From positions 1 through 64,000 of the forward strand of contig JAJRRT010000078.1 in NCBI GenBank assembly GCA_024279255.1: 64,000 nucleotides of DNA, given 5' to 3'. This DNA comes from Deltaproteobacteria bacterium (GTDB lineage: Bacteria > Desulfobacterota > Desulfuromonadia > Desulfuromonadales > Geopsychrobacteraceae). Positions 60,524-64,000 of the stretch are shown here, in pieces. The translations under genes and the position numbers were made by a program. The notes beneath the pieces are model-generated. The model saw only the letters and a program-made list of their open reading frames with translations. It was not told the origin of the DNA and did no database searches. The stretch's first letter is position 1. The number at the start of each line of letters is the position of its first letter.

Positions 60524-60590
60524 CACCTGTGCCCGCTTCACGCATCTAGCTTAACCATTTATCAACTCTTAAACGGAGGTTAAACCCATC

Positions 60591-61640
60591 ATGAAAAAGA
60601 TTGTAATGCTCTTCAGCCTGGTGATGCTCACCCTGATCACCGTCGCCTGCGCCTTCGCCGATCCAGGCGGGGCAGCTTTCTCCTGGCAGGATCTACTTAA
60701 TGTCAGCGGCATGGCGCTGATCGTCAACGGTTCGACCATCAGCAACATCTTCACCAACATCAAGACCAGCTTTGCCCGCGCCTTCGAGACGACTGAAAGC
60801 ACCTGGGAAAAGATCGCCATGAAGATCCCCTCGACCGGTGCGCAGAACGATTACGCCTGGCTAGAGAACTTTCCCAAGATGCGGATCTGGGTTGGTGAAA
60901 AGGTCATCAAGGCGCTCAAGGCTGGCAAATATGTGCTGATCAACCAGGATTTTGAAGCGACCATCAGCGTCAAGCGCAACGACATTGAAGACGACAACCT
61001 CGGCTTCGTCGGTGTGCAGGCCAACGGTGCAGGCTACTCTGCTAAACAGTGGCCAGATGAGCTGATCAGTGACCAGGTCAACGGTGCATTCGATACTGAG
61101 TGCTATGACGGCCAGTTCTTCTGCGACACCGATCACCCGGTGGTCAACCCGGCAACGGGCGAAGAAGAGAGCGTCAGCAACAAGGGCACCGCACCTTTGA
61201 GTATCGCCAGCCTGGCCTTGGCTCAAGTTGGCTACGGTGCCGCGCGTACCGTCATGGGTAAATTCAAAGACGGCGAAGGCCGCTCGCTACGCATCAAGTC
61301 TAACGTGCTGCTGGTTGGTCCCGGCCTCGCAGATACCGCCAACGCTTTGTTGACTGTCGACAAGTTAGAGGACGGCAAGCCCAACCCCTACAAGGGCACC
61401 GCCGAACTGGTCGTCGACGGCGGCATCACCAGCGACACCGCTTGGTTCTTGCTTGATACCACCAAACCGGTGCGGCCATTCGTTTTCCAGGAGCGCAAAG
61501 CGCCGGTATTCGTCAAGCAGACCACCATGGAGTCTGCAGGCGTATTCAATCGCGGCGAGTTCAACTTCGGCTGTGAAGCTCGCGGCTGCGGTGGCTACGG
61601 TTTTTGGCAGCTCTGCTTTGGCTCAACCGGCCTCGGCTAA
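60591..61640 (+). CDS. Major head protein (Mu gpT-like) with signal-like N-terminal extension
   Basis: 349 residues. The Mu gpT core starts near residue 41 (ALIVNGSTISNIFTNIKTSFARAFE, YAWLENFPKMRIWVGEKVIK). QDFEATISVKRNDIEDDNLG and CDTDHPVV also belong to the family. Unusually, the first 40 residues read as a secretion signal: KK, hydrophobic IVMLFSLVMLTLITVAC, AFADP. The ATG at 60591 has GGAGG upstream, while the in-frame ATG at 60711 has no good site, so the extension is probably translated. It may be cut off by the head protease or be a coding quirk. Confidence 0.88.
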   Translation: MKKIVMLFSLVMLTLITVACAFADPGGAAFSWQDLLNVSGMALIVNGSTISNIFTNIKTSFARAFETTESTWEKIAMKIPSTGAQNDYAWLENFPKMRIWVGEKVIKALKAGKYVLINQDFEATISVKRNDIEDDNLGFVGVQANGAGYSAKQWPDELISDQVNGAFDTECYDGQFFCDTDHPVVNPATGEEESVSNKGTAPLSIASLALAQVGYGAARTVMGKFKDGEGRSLRIKSNVLLVGPGLADTANALLTVDKLEDGKPNPYKGTAELVVDGGITSDTAWFLLDTTKPVRPFVFQERKAPVFVKQTTMESAGVFNRGEFNFGCEARGCGGYGFWQLCFGSTGLG

Positions 61641-61707
61641 GCGATAACATGATCACCGGGGCGGCTTCGGCTGCCCCGGTATTAACTGCAAAAAGCAGGA
61701 GACAATC

Positions 61708-62031
61708 ATGATCAGAATCACCAGTTCGAGAGAAGGCTTTCGCCGGGCCGGTATTGCGCACAGCAAAGAGCCGACCGACTACGCCGACGACCATTTCAAT
61801 AAGGATGAACTCAAGATCCTGCGTGCCGAGAAGATGCTGACCGTCGAGATCGGCGCGGACAAGAAGCAAACCATCAAACCGCCGAACGTCGGTGAGACTG
61901 TCGCCCTGGTCGAGAAGATTGAAACCCTCGCGGACCTCGACATCATGGTCGTAGGTGAAACCCGCAAGGGCGTTATCGAAGCCATCGAGAAAAAGCGTGC
62001 AGAGCTAACACTAAACACTGAAGAGAAGTAA
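61708..62031 (+). CDS. Mu gp35-like protein
   Basis: 107 residues. IRITSSREGFRRAGIAHSKEPTDY at the start and FNKDELKILRAEKMLTVE are the HI1506/gp35 pattern: a small domain with extended N-terminus. Position after the major head protein and before DUF1320 matches Mu order. Structural role unclear. Confidence 0.78.
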   Translation: MIRITSSREGFRRAGIAHSKEPTDYADDHFNKDELKILRAEKMLTVEIGADKKQTIKPPNVGETVALVEKIETLADLDIMVVGETRKGVIEAIEKKRAELTLNTEEK

Positions 62032-62043
62032 CCAGGAGACACC

Positions 62044-62472
62044 ATGGCCTACATCACCATAGATGACATCTTGCAGCGCATCCCCGAAGAGTCGGTGCTG
62101 CAGCTGACCGACGACAACAACGCCGGGGTGGTGGATCTGGACCATGTGGCGGCGGCGATTGCGCGCGCTGAGCAGGAGATCAACACCTGGTGCGGCAACC
62201 TTTATCTGGTGCCGTTCCCGGTGATTCCTGCGGTGGTGGTTGGCCTCACAGCTGATCTGGCAATCTACTACTTGTATGGCCGCACGGTCGATGAGATCCC
62301 AGAGGCCCGCAAGGATGCCTTCAAAAATGCGCTCAAGCTGCTGGAAAAGATCGCAGCGGGTCAGATCTTGTTCGGCGTGGCACAGCGCACCAGTGGCACA
62401 CCGGCCGCTAGCGCTGAGCTGCTGGGTGGCAACGAACGTCTTTTCACCCGCGACAAATTGCGGGGCATGTAG
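62044..62472 (+). CDS. DUF1320 head-tail connector (Mu gp36-like)
   Basis: 142 residues. YITIDDILQRIPEESVLQLTDD and AIARAEQEINTWCGNLYLVPFPVIPAVVVGLTADLAIYYLYGR match DUF1320. The family makes the ring joining head and tail. Its stop abuts the next ATG. Confidence 0.9.
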   Translation: MAYITIDDILQRIPEESVLQLTDDNNAGVVDLDHVAAAIARAEQEINTWCGNLYLVPFPVIPAVVVGLTADLAIYYLYGRTVDEIPEARKDAFKNALKLLEKIAAGQILFGVAQRTSGTPAASAELLGGNERLFTRDKLRGM

Positions 62473-62907
62473 ATGATTAAAGCAATCGAATCGGCGTTGG
62501 TCGGCCTGGTCGCAACTGTCCTGGGGAATGATGTCAAGACGGTTGAGTCTTACGCGGGGCAGCTAGAAGGTGACATCAGCAAGGTCATCAGCCGCATGCC
62601 TGCGGTGTTCGTCATGTTCAACGGCGACACCATCACCCGCGACGAGTACAGCGACGAGCATCACGCGCTGCGCTTCACCACTCTGGTCGCCTGCAAAGAT
62701 TTACGCGGCAAGAAGAGCGCCCGCACCAAGGAGGGGGGCGCATACGACCTGGTTGAAGCGCTGCAGGCGGGGTTGGTTGACCAGGCTTTAGGTCTTGAGA
62801 TCGACAGCCTGACCGCGACGCGGGTCGATATGGTTTTTGTCAGCGGAACGGCGGTGGTCTACGCCATTGAGTGGGAAACCGGATATACCACAAACCTCGG
62901 GGCCTGA
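62473..62907 (+). CDS. DUF1834 tail completion protein (Mu gp37-like)
   Basis: 144 residues. AIESALVGLVATVLGNDVKTVESYAGQLE and the core with RMPAVFVMFNG and CKDLRGKKSA...YDLVEALQAGL fit DUF1834. It follows gp36 directly as in Mu. Confidence 0.88.
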   Translation: MIKAIESALVGLVATVLGNDVKTVESYAGQLEGDISKVISRMPAVFVMFNGDTITRDEYSDEHHALRFTTLVACKDLRGKKSARTKEGGAYDLVEALQAGLVDQALGLEIDSLTATRVDMVFVSGTAVVYAIEWETGYTTNLGA

Positions 62908-62937
62908 TCGCAGGTCGCGCAATAAGGAGCACTTATT

Positions 62938-63957
62938 ATGTCTCAAGCAAAAAACGGAATTTTGTACATGGAAGAGGGCTCGACCCCGCAGGGCTACACC
63001 CAGATGGTCGATTCTGGCGATGGCCAGACCTTCGGGATCGACGGCGTTGATATCTTCAGCGGTGATCCGGCCCCGGTCTGTCGTCCGAACGGGATTGTCA
63101 CCGGGTTGAATCTGGGTGGCGTTGCCGTGAGTGGCAGCAATGATGTAATCGACATGTCAGCCTGTACGGCTTATCTGGCAGGCGTTGAAAAAGCCATCGC
63201 AGCAGATCTGGATTTGGCGATCACCCGCCCGGCGACCGATGTCGCCAAGGTTGTCGCGGTCATCATCAATGCAGCCGGAGCCTATGCCGAAGTCGCCGGC
63301 ACCGATTCCGCCGACGCGACCTTCAGCGCGGTGCTCGGTGCAGCGGGTGGCCCACCCTTTATCCCGGTCGACGCAATCAAGGTTCTTGAGCTGCGTCTGA
63401 CCAGTTCGGTCGCGGCACCGATCACCGCTGGCGAGATCTTTCAGAATGGTAATTATACCGAGCGAGCGTTGTCGCCCAGCTTCGATCTTGACGCCACCGG
63501 CCGGGGTGACTACTCGGACGATGCCGCCACCTCCCGCGCGAACGTCAAATTTAGCTCGGCGTTGCCGTTGATCCATACCGGCGATGTGCCGAAACAGATC
63601 CATCTCGATTACGCAGACCCGATCATGGGCCAGGTTAGCAAGTCGAGTGATTTCACCCCGGCCGAAGAGTCTTACAGCACCTCAAGCTCTGAGCATTACG
63701 GCGGCGTTGACGCGGTCGAGACCACCAGCCTCGGCACGGCGGGTTTCTCTGCCAAAATGAATGACGGTGTGACCGACGCGGTGATCGCGGCCAAAGGCAA
63801 GGTTAAGACCTTCAAGTTTTATCCTGACTTAGGCAAGGCACCGCACCTGGTTACCCAGGGCCGGGTCTCAACCGCCCGCAGCTTCGCGGTCGGCGCGAAC
63901 AAACTCGCCAAGGTCACACTGGCCCCATCGAAGGCGACGGTTGAATATTTCAGCTAA
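62938..63957 (+). CDS. Probable tail tube protein
   Basis: 339 residues after a good AAGGAG. Beta-rich with repeated Gly/Asp turns; stretches such as GVEKAIAADLDLAITRPATD, FDLDATGRGDYSDDAATSRANVKFSSALPLI and TFKFYPDLGKAPHLVTQGRVSTARSFAVGANK resemble no tail sheath that I know. In Mu a sheath gene would come soon; a tube here would fit the siphovirus-like transposable phages (B3/D3112 type). Assignment is by position and composition only. Confidence 0.5.
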   Translation: MSQAKNGILYMEEGSTPQGYTQMVDSGDGQTFGIDGVDIFSGDPAPVCRPNGIVTGLNLGGVAVSGSNDVIDMSACTAYLAGVEKAIAADLDLAITRPATDVAKVVAVIINAAGAYAEVAGTDSADATFSAVLGAAGGPPFIPVDAIKVLELRLTSSVAAPITAGEIFQNGNYTERALSPSFDLDATGRGDYSDDAATSRANVKFSSALPLIHTGDVPKQIHLDYADPIMGQVSKSSDFTPAEESYSTSSSEHYGGVDAVETTSLGTAGFSAKMNDGVTDAVIAAKGKVKTFKFYPDLGKAPHLVTQGRVSTARSFAVGANKLAKVTLAPSKATVEYFS

Positions 63958-64000
63958 TTCGTAGATGAGAGTAATAAGCAAAAGGGCGGCGGTTGATCCC

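Larger units (their letters stand above)
38045..64000. mobile_element. Mu-like transposable prophage, right end outside window
   Basis: The gene order is that of Mu-type phages: leftward repressor, Ner-like protein, DDE transposase (MuA), AAA ATPase (MuB), GemA, Mor activator, lysis genes, DksA-like zinc finger, DUF2730, DUF3486 and gp28-type terminases, gp29-type portal, gpF, gpG, gpI protease, gpT-type head protein and gp35-37-like proteins. No tail sheath is seen before the window ends; the last gene resembles a tail tube. Most genes are intact and tightly packed, so the phage looks recent, apart from the terminase frameshift. The left boundary is somewhere in 37.6-38.0 kb. Confidence 0.92.

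Noticed and set aside
1-64000. CRISPR array
   Set aside because: No regularly spaced direct repeats with unique spacers were seen, and no cas genes.

Overview
The window looks like a chromosomal segment of a motile anaerobic deltaproteobacterium, most likely of the Desulfuromonadales/Geobacter type. This is inferred from the CheX-like proteins beside a FleQ-like sigma-54 activator, the very large NAD-dependent glutamate dehydrogenase, and hybrid kinase/diguanylate cyclase modules. It cannot be fixed to a species from sequence reading alone.

Layout. (1) 1-4.2 kb: the end of a CheY-like receiver, two single-domain CheX-like proteins, a large protein with two further CheX-like domains and a receiver-like domain lacking the phosphoacceptor Asp, and a sigma-54 activator. 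(2) 4.4-5.2 kb: tRNA-Ser(CGA) with a long terminator hairpin, tadA, and an isolated 3' half of a tRNA-Arg that resembles an old attachment site. (3) 5.5-31 kb: a pyrimidine catabolic locus. Its parts are dihydropyrimidinase, PreA and PreT (dihydropyrimidine dehydrogenase), a Tsx-like outer-membrane channel, an NCS1 permease, a RutR-like TetR regulator, a complete branched-chain-type ABC importer (LivJHMGF), an N-carbamoyl-beta-alanine amidohydrolase type enzyme, CoA-acylating (methyl)malonate-semialdehyde dehydrogenase, two class III aminotransferases, an XRE-cupin regulator and a large glutamate dehydrogenase. Read together: uracil or thymine is imported, reduced, ring-opened and decarbamoylated to beta-alanine or beta-aminoisobutyrate. 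The product is transaminated to (methyl)malonate semialdehyde and oxidised to acetyl- or propionyl-CoA, with glutamate dehydrogenase recycling the amino acceptor. Four exact copies of the motif TGTTTAA-N4-TTATACA lie upstream of four of these transcription units, and two TTTACCA-N2-TGGTAAA-like sites flank the permease/regulator promoter region. (4) 31-37.6 kb: a YbaK-type deacylase, an IS200 remnant, and a leftward signalling operon (wHTH response regulator, response regulator with Cys pairs, 4-PAS hybrid kinase, receiver-GGDEF).

(5) About 38 kb to the right edge: a Mu-like transposable prophage, open at its right end. Order: leftward accessory gene and repressor, operator region, Ner-like protein, MuA-type transposase, MuB-type ATPase, a string of small early genes, GemA, a Mor-type activator, an accessory island, lysis genes, DksA-like zinc finger, DUF2730, small and large terminase, portal, gpF, gpG, protease with nested scaffold start, decoration protein, major head protein, gp35-37-like proteins and a probable tail tube protein.

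The most unusual part is the accessory island between the Mor gene and the amidase (49.5-51.1 kb). It carries three imperfect hairpins, each starting 1 to 4 bases after a stop codon and bounded by RYAYAAC and GTTRTRY boxes. These look like integron attC sites with small gene cassettes between them, and no integrase gene is visible. If confirmed, this is an attC cluster carried by a transposable prophage. Other oddities are a probable frameshift at the end of the terminase gene, a signal-peptide-like N-terminus on the major head protein, and a lipoprotein gene inserted between two related copies of a short coding tail.
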